Shown here one piece after another: positions 36,332-48,900 of a stretch of DNA of 64,000 bases. The DNA lies in NCBI GenBank assembly GCA_030770545.1, contig CM061103.1, forward strand, positions 248,001 to 312,000, in the 5' to 3' direction. Each line of letters begins with the position of its first letter. The first letter of the stretch is position 1. This DNA is from Macropodus opercularis. Lineage: Eukaryota; Chordata; Actinopteri; Anabantiformes; Osphronemidae. The position numbers were made by a program, and so were the translations under genes. The notes beneath the pieces are model-generated. The model did not search any database, was not told where the DNA came from, and saw only the letters and a list, made by a program, of their open reading frames with translations.

Positions 36332-36936
36332 TCAACCTTTGTTCACCTCCAGCTCCCACTTCTCCAGAAAATCTTGAAGGTTCTGATTAAAAACGTCGAT
36401 GCCTTTGGGTGACAGATGGACACCATCGGCCCGATACAGACCGGTGTTTGAGCCACACCGGATGTTGTCATGGGTCAGCGAGGTGCCACCCAGCTCTGAG
36501 ACGATGTTCTGAATTCTACGATTAACGGTAGTCCGGACCAAATCGACTTCGTGGCTGTCTGTCGAGTGGCGCCACACCCTCCGAGGGAGGATGTTAGACC
36601 ACACAAGGACACACTGAGGGAAGATGCTCCTCATGGAGGTGAGGTCCTTCTTGACAGAGGCCAGCAAATCAGTGGGGCTGTCTGTGCTCAAGTCGTTGCC
36701 ACCCAGGTGTATGATGAGAACATCTGGGTGAGGCCAGGTAACCTTCAGCTGCTGGAGCTGGGGCAGAAGCTGGGACCACGTCAGGCCCTGGGTGCCCATC
36801 CACCGGACGGCCACCTTGCTGGGGTCCATGCCTAGTTGCATACCTACCTCTGGGGACTTGGCTCGTGCCTCAGCCCAAAACACCAGTGAATGACCACAGA
36901 TCCAAACGTTCTTGGGCCCACTGCTGAGCGGTTTTC
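36332..36936 (-). CDS. Terminal exon encoding an SGNH/GDSL hydrolase domain
   Basis: The exon follows the acceptor AACATTTTTAG and opens in phase 1, matching the phase-1 donor at 40485 (CCA G|GTATTT). It encodes about 201 residues forming one SGNH-fold hydrolase. Block I is WICGHSLVFWAE with the nucleophile Ser (about residue 1895 of the fusion). Block III is IIHLGGNDLS with the Asn (about 1959). Block V is RADGVHLSPKG with Asp about 2049 and His about 2052. All catalytic positions of the family are therefore present. There is no signal peptide of its own, unlike secreted lipases of this fold. Such SGNH exons occur in other uncharacterised fish proteins, as I recall, and may have a mobile-element origin, which is inference. 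Confidence 0.82.
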
Positions 36937-39900
36937 CTAAAAATGTTAAAGAACCCAGTGGTGAGACAAACATCCGTGAGGCACAATCCCAAAATAATGG
37001 AAGTGGAAACTAGCTTAGACTTGTTCTACGAAGTTCGTTTGACCGAACCAATCAGTAGGATTTGGGCAGGATTTCTGCAAACTGTAGGTAAAATTTAACC
37101 ACTGGCCTAAAACAGGTGTCACAGACTACAACTACTGATGTTTGCTAATATTAGTCTCAATCAGTTTCCATCATTTAGCACGTTGCTCCTACATGTGTGA
37201 CTGAACTGTGTTAGTGGAGACTTTACTTGTTAACTCTTTCTAGAGGAATACATCAAGTTATAGTTTGTTTTGAATGTGGTAGTATTCCATTAATGTACTC
37301 ATCTCATCACTGCATCTGTAAGAATATTTGTCATCTAATCTATGCACCGCATTCGGTTAAAATTAATTCTTCTAGTGTAACAGAGATAAAATTTACACCT
37401 ACCTTCATAGTCAAAACAATAATCACTGACATTCTGCTGCGCACAACTTTCAATTTAAAGCCGATTTGTAAGAGAACGCTGAGGTCACGATGCAAGTGTG
37501 AAAAAGAGACGTCTTAGCTTAGAGTCCAACTCCTCTGCCTAGCTATCGCCTGGCTGCATTACAGCCGCAACTAACAACAAGTACAAGGCATCACAATCCT
37601 AACAGGTCACCTATGTCAAAATCAAATAGTAATTTAAGCACATCAAAAAGTTGTGGCTTTTCTAATCTGTCTGCTCTTCTGTCAGTCCAACATGGAAGTT
37701 AGAGAAAGGAAACGGAAATAATATATAAATATCTAAAACAAGTAAAGAAAACAATCTAAAACAATGGCGAATGGCCAAGTAGACTAAGATCAGATTAAAT
37801 GTCCCAATCAACATTTTAAGTCATTAAGTTACTTTGCATACGTCACTTTTTTCACTTCCTTTCCTGACTCCACACTGGACCACATATGCTCGTCTAGTCT
37901 AGGAATCTTCACTGGACTGTGGCGTGTGAAGGGCAGTTACCTGAGCAGGTTACTGAAAGGTAAAGATGAGGTTCAGTGTACGACCAAGCTCGAAGTGGAT
38001 TTACTTAGTAAGATGATCAGACGGACGGAGACATGACAGTTTGTGTGTCATCCAGTTACCAGTTCAAAGACGCAGCAAACGGCAAACACACACCGGAACT
38101 TTATACTTTATTCATTTATAAAAAAAACGTGTAACATCTGAACCTTTAAATCATTGCATCGAGTCTCAATTTTGGCATCACTACTTGACATTAAGTATAT
38201 TAGCCTAACAGAAATAGAATTAATAGAACTATACGAATATAAGTATAAGCTCTGAGAATGTAACGGAGATCTATATACACACGGTTCTCTATAGTGCAGC
38301 TCTTGCTTAACTGAGTAAAAAGTGGCTAAACTTTGTGTAAACTGTTCCATAGTTCTTAGAAGCAGTCTCTCATTTCACACGGGTGTCGTGGACCTTGGTA
38401 GATGTTGGGTTAAGCACTTACCGTCCTGATGAGACAACCTGTGCGCTTTGTGGGAACTTTCTAATATTGTGTGGATGATGAGTCACTGCGTGTGGGCTGG
38501 AAGAAGAAATCCAGATGTCACGACTCAACGTCCAGACAATCTCACCTGGAGAATCTTCACTGACTTTCTAATACTGACTGTGTCCAGTCCTAATCCCGAA
38601 GGTCCCAACTGAGCAGATGTCTCAACATATACACGTGTTGTCTCATTGGACTTAAACGGACTCGTGAATGACAACCTTCCCCAGAGGGAGACTGGAGCTG
38701 CATGCCAGGACATCACATGTACGAGCTAGACATTTCTACAGGTCCTACCCCTGAGATGAAACCTCTCTGTGTTAGCCTCTAGAGCTAACATGCGTGGAAA
38801 TGGTCTGCATGCTTCACCCCTGTTGGTCCCTCAGACAAACGCCTGTAGCTCAACCGTGTCCTTCATCACGGACCATGAGTCCAATATTAGCTTGGGTTCA
38901 TTCATTTGGTTACTACTTACTCAAGTAGGGCATCGGAACGCTGAGGCAGACCACACATGGAAGAAACGATTTCATTCTTAAATCATTTTTGCACCAGGAC
39001 AAGCCTTGATGTAAAGAGTAAAAACTTCACGAACATAACCTACTCATCTATGTTTAAAATGTAACATGTTTTCATGCAACTGGAATGTACGACGTGAAAT
39101 CTAGTTGATGCTGGTGCTAGTCAAAAGTTCACAGAAGTACGTAGTACTACCCAAGTACTACGTACTTAGTGCTACCTTGTGGTACTGACTAAGCAGTTAG
39201 TGGAGTTTGTCCTTTATCGTGGTCGTCCTCCTACGGCGCTGCCGCTGGAAAGCTGAAGCCGAGTTCTGGGCCAGCGCGGGATTAGCGTGTAGCAGGCGGT
39301 TCAGCTAGCTTTTACATGTAAAGCTAGCTGTGTGGCGTTTTTACAGGTCTCCTTCGCTCATAGGAAAAGTGTCCGTTGTACCACAGCAGGTGAGTCCACT
39401 AAGCCAGGACTGGCCGACACATGGTCATTGTGATATTAAACACGTCGTGAAGTCCTTCCAAAACCTTTAGCTGTACTAGGCTCCAAACGGGTTGCGTTTA
39501 ACTCAGCGTTGAGGGCTGGATGTCTAATATGCTTTCATGGCAGGTTCTGTTACTATGGATACGTATGACGCAGGGCTAAAACAAGCATCGAGCGCATACG
39601 GGGAACCCGCTGGGAGCTGGCAGGCTCAACAACACGGATACAGCTTTACGGACGATTTAGGTCAAGTACTTAACTTGTACTTTACCCACATCTGACCCTC
39701 AACCTGAAAACTGTCCATTACTACTATTTGAAGTAATACATCACATTTTGATATTATAACCTCAACATGATTAACAGAAGTTCCTGGATGTAAATAGGTT
39801 TGTTTAAACTATCGACACCAGCAAAGCAAATGAAGGTGACGTTACTTTTTGGAGTTGACTCTTGACTTGTTAGCTCCCTGATCTTTTTACTGTCATGGCA

Positions 39901-42900
39901 GGTGGGTTGTAAATTGTGGCTGGTTCTCCAAAGGAGTTTGTGGAAAACGGGAAAGCCTCGACATGCACGTTACCTCCAACTTCAGCACATGCAGGCATCA
40001 TCACCGACCGATTCCACACTGGGCTTACGACCCCGCTTAAAACAAACAGGTCGTCGTGGTCTCAAAGCCAGAGAAACAGTTGCATAAACGAGCATTAGAA
40101 CATGTACCAAGTCTCGCAATATGGACACTAGTTGGGCTAGCGGAACCGTACAAAACGTACAAGACACACATACTTTGTCAGTCAGTAAAGAAAACGTCTT
40201 GCTCCTACGCTGACTGGACAAACGAGAACTCAAGTACATGTAACGACTGTTAAACCTCCTCAAAAGAAGAAAGTAACTTAAAGTGGGCTAACTGGGTCAA
40301 ACCTTCTATCATGTTTGTAACACTTACTTAAGTTGTTTCTCTCAAAGCCTTGATAACTCAAAAAAAGTATTTACCAATTAGCTCTAAACGTAGGGCGTGT
40401 AGCTTGTATTTACACCAGAGCTACCGGCATCAAACTCACAAATCGCTGTAATCTGAAGCCGAGTTAAAATGAATTCACAAATACCTGGGGAGAGCCATGT
40501 ACCATCTGCGCCCTTCTCTCCTTTCCTGTTGGCTAGCGTCTCTTGGAACTGTTGCTCCCTTTTTTCCACAATTCTCTGGTTAAACAAATCCAGCTGCGAT
40601 GTAAACACAAAATCTTGTGAACAGCAACTCGTTGAAAAGTGTGTCAAAGTCAGAAAAATCCGTTTTTAGACTTTTAGACATAGCTTGTTGTGGTAGCGCT
40701 TGTTTACTTTAGACAAAAGACTGAAGAACACTGGTACGACTGCGGATCATACCTCATTCTGCTTCATCTTCACTTCATCATCTGACTCCGTCGTGGTCTG
40801 AGGACTGGAGCCAAAATGAGATTCTGTGGGGAGACTAAACTGAACTGACTTGACCGGTTTTGCTGGTGGCTGTACAGCTAGAGATTTCACAGTCTCTATG
40901 ACCTTGAGGCATCTGGCTACAGTTGTGGAGATTACCGTCTGGTCAACACTTGCAGGTCCTGAAGTTGCTGCTGTTGGAGACGGTGGTGTGAGTGGTCTTG
41001 CAGCAGTAGTTATAGGCTGCAAATGACTGGCGTTAGCAGGTGAAGCTGTAGGAGGCTGGCTAATAAAAGGTAAAACCGGAGAACTGGAGGACTGTGTGAA
41101 TGGAGGCTGTCCAATAGGGCGTTGGGGTGGAGGTCCAGGAGGAGGACCAGGTGGATGTCCTGGGGGCACACATCTCTGGGGTGGTAGATCCGGTGCCGAA
41201 GTGCCCAAGTTGGAGGCTGAAGAGCCCGGTGCTGAGGAAATTGGGGACGTGATTCCAAGGGGCCAGTTGACTGATGGAGGTGGGTGTTGGTAGTAAGCAG
41301 GTGGAGGACCACGGGGGGGGTTTGGAGGAGTGGTTGTTTGGGGGACACTTGCCAATGTTTTAGTAAAACTCTGCAGCTGTTGTGCCTTCTTTAGCTCCTT
41401 CAGCTCCTGTTGATCCAGAAATCCTTCAAAATGTGAGACAGGCTTATGTCTACTGAGCGGCTCCAAACTAGAGGACCTGACAGGAGAGGGGTCCTGTGGG
41501 TGGGTGTGATCCGATTCTACTGACCCAGTTCTACTTGTTCGCAGCTCTTCCTTTGAGGAAGGCAGAATGCCTCTTTCTGTAGACTTTGGACTGCTGATTT
41601 TGTCATGGGCTCGACTTGCCAGTTTGGAAACATCCCCTGTACTCAGCTTCAGACCAATTGTACGAAGCAGACTCTGAATCTTGTCATAGGGCTCTCTTGT
41701 GCTCTTTGGTTGTTCGCTTTTTCCCTCTACCGAGGACTGCTTAGGGCTTAGTTGATTACTTTCTTCTTTTAGAGCTTGACTGCTACTGGCTTGCTCTTGG
41801 GCCAATCCCACGATCCGAGAGAAGCCCCTGCCATCTTGAAGGGCCCGCTCGTGAGGCAGAAGATCATCATTAACCTGAACAGGTTCCAGTTTCTTTTCAG
41901 AATCTACTTTCTTATTAAGCATGTCAAGAAAACGGTCCAGTGGGGGTTTCTCAGCTGGAGGCGAGTGACACAGGGAGCTGTCTTTCAATTTAGGAGAAGA
42001 ACTCGTAGGAGGTGAATCTGTGGGGGAAGGTGGTCTAAAAGTGGGTTGGGAAGATGACGTTGCAGCACTACGGGTCAACGAAGGTTGGACTGACGCAGGA
42101 ACCCGGCCTGGCTGTGAAGGTGAACGATCACAAGGTTGAGGGGAATTACTTGGTTTTACAGGGCGATATGGATCATGTCCGTCCCCATATGCTGGTTCAT
42201 AATGGCGATCATCAAAGGGTTCATCGTAAACGTCATAGCGATCAGTATAACGGCAGGTGGAAGACGGGCCACCATAGGGAGCGTCAGCGTACAGACGACT
42301 TTCATATGCACGCTCGCCATACGGACGCTCACTGTAAACGCCATCAGGGTACAGATGGCTTGCGTACGGATCAGCATAGCGGTCAACGAAGCGTCGATCT
42401 TGATACTGACTATAGGGTCGGTCATAATAATGGTCATCATACCGTTGAGAATGATGGAGGTAATCTGGCCCCTCGGCTCGTTTCTTGAGGATGGACCGGA
42501 CCGGTTTGTACTCTGTAAGTGGGACAGCAATCCTGCCATGATCATAGTCTATGCAAGTCCTCTGTCCAGGGTCCAGTCCTCTGGGATCTATTTCCACCAG
42601 TGACTTTTTATAGGCAATCATCTCGTTCAGCTCTTCAAGTTCCCGCTTCTTTCTTGCGAGCTCATCGTCCATTACTCCACTCCGCCTGGAAGGAGGGCTC
42701 AAATCCCTCCTTCTTTTAAGACATTCGTCACGGTCTCTGCTAGCTTTGCTCCTCTTCTTGCTGGTCTTGTCTCTGCTCCTTTCCCTGCTCCTGCTCCTGC
42801 TTCGGCTTCGACTCCTACTGCGGCTTCTGGTGCGTCCGTGCGACCGCTCTCTGCTTCGGCTTCGCTTATACCTGCTGCTTTTGCGCTCTTTCTCAATGCT

Positions 42901-45900
42901 AATGCTACGTCTTCCTTTGATGACACGCCCAAACTGGTCTCTCGGAGGACTTCTGCTCCTACTCCTGCTCCTGCTTCTACTCTTACTTCTGCTCCTACTT
43001 CTGCTTCGTCCATATCTATGCCGAGTATCACTGCAATCCCGTCTGCTGATACGGGTCTTCTTGTCCTGGGCTCTAAGATTTTTTACCACTGCTTTTAACT
43101 TGTCTGTCTCTGGGTTTTCCTTCCTGTAATGTCAAATACATATTGATTTAAACTCATAAGAACAACTTTCTAAAAACAACATTTGATCATTAAATAATTA
43201 CTCACTCAGTGTCTTCTGAAGGCTTTACCAGCTTGATGGTCATCTATGAAAGGGAACAACATACACAATAACAAGCTCACTCATCATCTCCATGGGACAA
43301 GATCAGTTATTCATTATATATACACAGATCATGGATCTAGGAACAGAAAAGTACAGTTTTACATCAGATCCTTCAATCGTTAATAAATCTTACTGCTTCC
43401 TAACTAATGTGATAGAAACATTCACATAAATGACAACATCAAACTTAAGGCCAACCTTTAGGACTATTTTGAAGCATTATCTTACAGACAATTTCTTTAA
43501 GTTACAAATCAATGAAAACAAACACGAGCTGTGCCCATACATTATTATTTCTAGCTGTAATATTAAGACCTCACTCTGCTAAGTATATCACAGAGCTGGT
43601 GAGAAATAAACATTAGCTCGCCTCACAACAAACCAGCCTGAATAATAGCATAATTCATTTGTGGATGGGCACCGCATGTCCCTTTGATAAGCATCAGACC
43701 TAACTGCAATGTATACCAGAATGAATTATTATCAGAGGAACTGATTAAACAGCCCCAGTGGCCTAACGTCTCATCTAGAGGCTACAACTTACCCACATGT
43801 TATGGAAGCAGCGCCTTGCGAAAGTATTCGCCCCTTGAACTTTGCGACCTTTTGCCACATTTCAGGCTTCAAACATAAAGATATAAAACTGGAATTTTTT
43901 GTGAACAATCAACAACAAGTGGGACACAATCATGAAGTGGAACGAAATTTCTTGGATATTTCAAACTTGTTAACAAATAAAAAACTGAAAAATTGGGTGT
44001 ACCAAATTTTTCAGGCCCTTTACTTTCAGTGCAGCAAACTCTCTCCAGAAGTTCAGTGAATCTCTGAATGATCCGACGTTGACCTAAATGACTGATGATG
44101 AATCCACCTGTGTGTAATCAAGTCTCGTATAAATGCACCTGCACTGCGATGGTCTCAGACGTCCGTTAAAAGCGCAGAGAGCATCGTGAAGAACAAGCAA
44201 CACGCCAGGCAGGTCCGAGATAGCGGAGAAGTTTAAAGCCGGATTTGGATACAAAAAGATTTCCCAAGCTTTAAACATCGCAAGGAGCACTGTGCAAGCG
44301 CTAATATTGAAATGGAAGGAGTATCAGACCAATTCAATTCAATTCAATTTCAAATTCACTGGCCGTCCCTCTAAACCTTCAGCTCATACAAGGAGAAGAC
44401 TGATCAGAGACGCAGCCGAGAGGCCCATGATCAGGATGAACTGCAGAGATCTACGACCATAGGACAACAATCAGTCGTATACTGCACAAATCTGGCCTTT
44501 AGTGGCAAGAAGAAGAAGCCATTTCTTAAAGATATCCATAAAAAGCCACCTGGGAGACACCAAACAAGAAGAAGGTTCTCTGGTCCGATGAAACCAAAAT
44601 TTAACTTTTTAGCAACAATGCAAAACGTTTTGTTTGCTGTAAAAGCAACACAGCTCATCACCCTGAACACACCATCCCCCTGTCAAACATGGTTCGGGCC
44701 TTTTCCTCAGCAGGGACAGGGAAGATGGTTAAAATTGATGGGAAGATGGATGGAGCCAAATACAGGACCATCCTGGAAGGAAACCTGATGGAGTCTGCAA
44801 AAGACCTGAGACTGGGACGGAGATTTGTCCTCCAACAAGACAATGAGCCAAAACATAAAGCAAAATCTACAATGGAGTGGTTCACAAATATCATATCCAG
44901 GTGTTGGACTGGCCAAGTCAAAGTCCAGACCTGAATCCAATCGAGAATCTGTGGAAAGAACTGAAAACTGCTGTTCACATGCTCTCCATCCAACCTCACT
45001 GAGCTCCAGCTGTTTTGCAAGGACGAATGGGCCAAACTTTCAGTCTCTCTATGTGCAAAACTGATAGAGACACACCCCAAGCGACTTACAGCTGGAATCG
45101 CAGCAAAACATGGCTGCAAAGTATTAACTTAAGGGCCTGAATCATTTAGCACGCCCAATTTTTCAGTTTAATATTTGTTAAAAAAGTTAGCATTTATACG
45201 AGACTTGATTACACACAGGTGGATTCATCATCAGTCATTTAGGTCAATGTCGGATCATTCAGAGATTCACTGAACTTCTGGAGAGAGTTTGCTGCACTGA
45301 AAGTAAAGGGCCTGAATCATTTTGTACGCCCAATTTTTCAGTTTTTTATTTGTTAACAAGTTTGAAATTTCGTTCCACTTCATGATTGTGTCCCACTTGT
45401 TGTTGATTGTTCACAAAAAATTCCAGTTTATATCTTTGTTTGAAGCCTGAAATGTGGCAAAAGGTCGCAAAGTTCAAGGGGCGAATACTTTCGCAAGGCG
45501 CTGTATTTACTTATTTTTTTCTAATGTAAGTTACATTGTTGTTTGCAATATAGTTGTTAGGAATATATATAGGCTTCATTACAACACAACGGCATGTTAT
45601 TGATGTTACACAAAAAGGTGCAGGTCTGTAACACGCAAAGAGGAAGGAAAATAACTTCTGCAAAAAGAATGAGAGGATTCTGTTCGGCGGGACTGTAAAC
45701 TGGATTGACAACGCTACTGCTTCTTTTGCCATCACACCGTATGAACGTGGTTTCAGTTTCCTTACCTTTCCTTTGTTTGCACCGACACCACCAAGTTTGC
45801 GAACAGGGAGAAAAACGCTCTCGGTGTAACGTTTAATTCTGATGGCCTGGTGTCCACCGTCTGCTGTTTCATGCTTCAAAAAACAATAGAAATGTCTTCC

Positions 45901-48900
45901 TCAGAAACATTAATGACAGAAAACATTTTGCAGCCTAGGACACGAGATTTCATTTACTACTGGGGACGGTCTAAAGCAAAACATTAAGACAAACTACTGA
46001 AAAGCTGGGTGACGCACTTGGCAGCTGCTGTTGGATGACGCGGTGCGACGCGTCTACATGGTTCACTGGACAAGCAGCTTAGCTAATTACCTAACAGGAA
46101 GAAATGTTTTAATGAGTTGTCCATTTTCTGCCTGGACTCACCGGGACAACACTGAACTCGACCTTCTCGTTCAGCTCCAGCTTCTTCTTCTCAATAACCT
46201 CTGACATATGGAAGTACAGCTGGGGGTTCTGGGAGCACTTGATGAGCCCAGAGTCCTCGGAGAACTCAATCACGATGCCCTGCTTGCATAAAAACCATAT
46301 TAGGCACAAACAAAACACACAGCACTTAGGCACCAGGTTTGGGTTTAACCTTGTGGTACCACAGACTCAGCCCTTGGCCTCACATTTCGGCGCTGCTCTG
46401 TGGACTCTTCGAAGGAGGCAGGCAGAATTTCCACACATGTCGCTCGCTCTTCCTTGGTCTCCCGGTGGGTGGCGATGTTAAAGCGTACCTTCACAAACAA
46501 GTTCAGGATCAGAATGAATGAATCCTCCCCCATGAAGGTTAGGATGTTCTACGACCGTACTACTCAGTGTCGGCACATGACAGAAAGGGGGGAAGGAAGC
46601 AGCGTCGCTCTTTACAACCATTAAAGACAAAGGTTCACACCCAAACCTTCCTACATTTGAAGTCACTGCATATCTCATATTTAGTTCTCTCACCTTGTCT
46701 CCGTCCAGCATGGTGGCTGTGGTCAGCAGGTCTCTGGGCCCAAAGGAAAGTTGTCTCTGTTCGCCGTCGACCGTCATCACAAGTCGACCCATGTCTGCAG
46801 CTGCAGTGCTCAGACTCTTCTTCTCCTCCTTCACAGCCAACGTTGCTGCTTCATGTCCATCCTTGGCAGATTTAACTTCTTTTTCCTGCTTCCCGTCTTC
46901 ATCCATTTGCTCCACTTTAAGCGTCACCTGCAAATGTATAGATACAACCCAGTTATTTGAAGGTTTACCGCTTTTTAACCATTTAACGTGTCCAAAAGGT
47001 ACCTGCCCGCCCTGACCGGCACCTCCTCCTGGCTCCTCCTCTGGCTCCTCCTCTGGCTCTTTTTTGATGTCTTTACGTGGATGCTTGCAAATGGCTTTAA
47101 GGACGGTGCCATCAAATCTCTCCTTGCTGATGTCATCGAGCGAGTTTGGGTCTCTTAATGAGAACCCGAGTGGGGTCCACTGCAGGAAAACAAAAAAACA
47201 CTGATGACCTAACTCTATTATGAGATTTATGAAAGAAAAAATAGTTCATCAAGACTCATTTCAGCCTTCAACCAAAACATCTGCTTTGCACCTTGTCCTT
47301 TGCAGCAGCCAAAGCTGCTGCCACTTCCTCCTTCTTTTTTCTCTCCGTCTCCTTCTCCTTGTCGTTTCTTTTTCTCTCCACCTCCTCGTTCTTCCTCTCC
47401 TCCTCCTCCAGTCTCCTCTTTTTCTCCTCCTCCTCTCGTTTTTTCTGCTCCTCCAGGATTTTGTCCTCCGTCCCCTTTATCCTCCGTAACCGTATCGCCC
47501 GCTTGTGCCCTTTCTCCTGTAGAAAATCGAAACCAACGTGTCAGCATAGGAAACGTCACGTCCTGCCTGCGTTTTGTCAGTAGGCCTGCCAGACTCACGA
47601 CGGTTGTTGTGAACTCCACATCTTTGTCGATGTCGTTGGAGTTGAACTCTGAGTCGCTGAAGTTCTCACAAATGTCAAAGGGAAGCTCGCCATGTGTTTC
47701 TGAGCTCAAAATGCCTTCTTTAGGTCCCAGAAAAGTAATGACACCCTGAAAGACAGTTCGATCTTAGAAAATTTGCATTTGCATATCATGTGTGGTTGTG
47801 TTCTTTTCTCTCTTCTCTATCCCCTCACCCCAACCGGTCAAGGCAGATGGCCGCCCACACTGAGCCTGGGTCTGCTGGAGGTTTCTTCCTCGTTAGAGTT
47901 TTTCCACTGTTGCTATTTAAATGTACAATTTATCGATTGGCTCCAGTTAAAAGCTGCTCTTTGTGGGATTTGTTGGGTTTAGTTGTGTAAGGTCTTAAAA
48001 CCTTACTTGTAAAGTGCCTTGAGATAACTGATGTTGTGAATTGGCGCTATATAAATAAAGTTGAGTTGAATTGAATGTGGTAGTTGTAGCACTGCTGGTT
48101 TACATTTAAATGTGTGTTGAAGCTGTAACGAACGCTGGCAAGTTACCGTCTCTCTAGTCTCCTTGGTGTAGCTGAAGGTGAAGGGTATTTTGGGTTTGAT
48201 GTTCGCTGCTCTCCTCTTCCTCGTCACTCTGTCGATCAGAAGGTTGATTAACACGTGATCGTTCTTCAGCAGCGTAACGCCACAGTCCCGGTGGTTAAAC
48301 GTCACATTGGTCCTGACCGGGCCGATGTTGGCGTGGATCTGGCCCGGATACCCTGGCAAAGTCGGCTGAGGATGGCAGGCGAGAGAGAATCAGACCGGAG
48401 GCAACAGACTTCGTTTCAAATATTATTTACATATTGAACCCAGTTACTTCGAGACACAGTTGGATTTTGTTGAACATTTCTGATGTGTTCTTAAAGCCCA
48501 AAAACAAGTTACTGATCTTCAACAGCTCCAATGAAACCAAAACATTAAGCTAAGAAAAGCAAGACTCTCTGCCACTGCTGAAATGCATCTGATGCTCACG
48601 TAGTGAAATGTATTATTTTGGCATCCATCATTGATGATAATGATGTTATAACATGCGTGATATTGACTCCTTGCTCACTGTGGGTTCAATGATGGGCTGG
48701 CTCACGATGCCCTCATACAGCTCCGGGTCCAGCATCATGTTGGGAGGTACATCCTGCTTGGTTTTGCCCCTCGCCAGCGTGGATGAGGCGTTTTCCTCCC
48801 CGTTTGAAGAGGGGATAGTTTCCAACTGCTCAGAGGCTGTGGCTGCTGTGGCGGTGCAGAGCGTCAGGAGGAGCGGCTCCTTCACCCGGCAGACCCTGAT

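Noticed and set aside
42054..43129. Long plus-strand open frames opposite the SR-rich exon
   Set aside because: Arg-Ser codon runs on the minus strand are stop-free when read backward. The antisense peptides are Leu-rich low-complexity shadows without conserved motifs.
43206..43243. Start codon of an independent SR+SGNH gene at the ATG opening this exon
   Set aside because: Not fully excluded, but the ATG lies directly at a good splice acceptor (CTTTCATAG) and the upstream exon ends in phase 0 with a consensus donor. No CpG-rich promoter precedes it, only the Tc1 element. Continuous splicing is simpler. The option is kept as a caveat.
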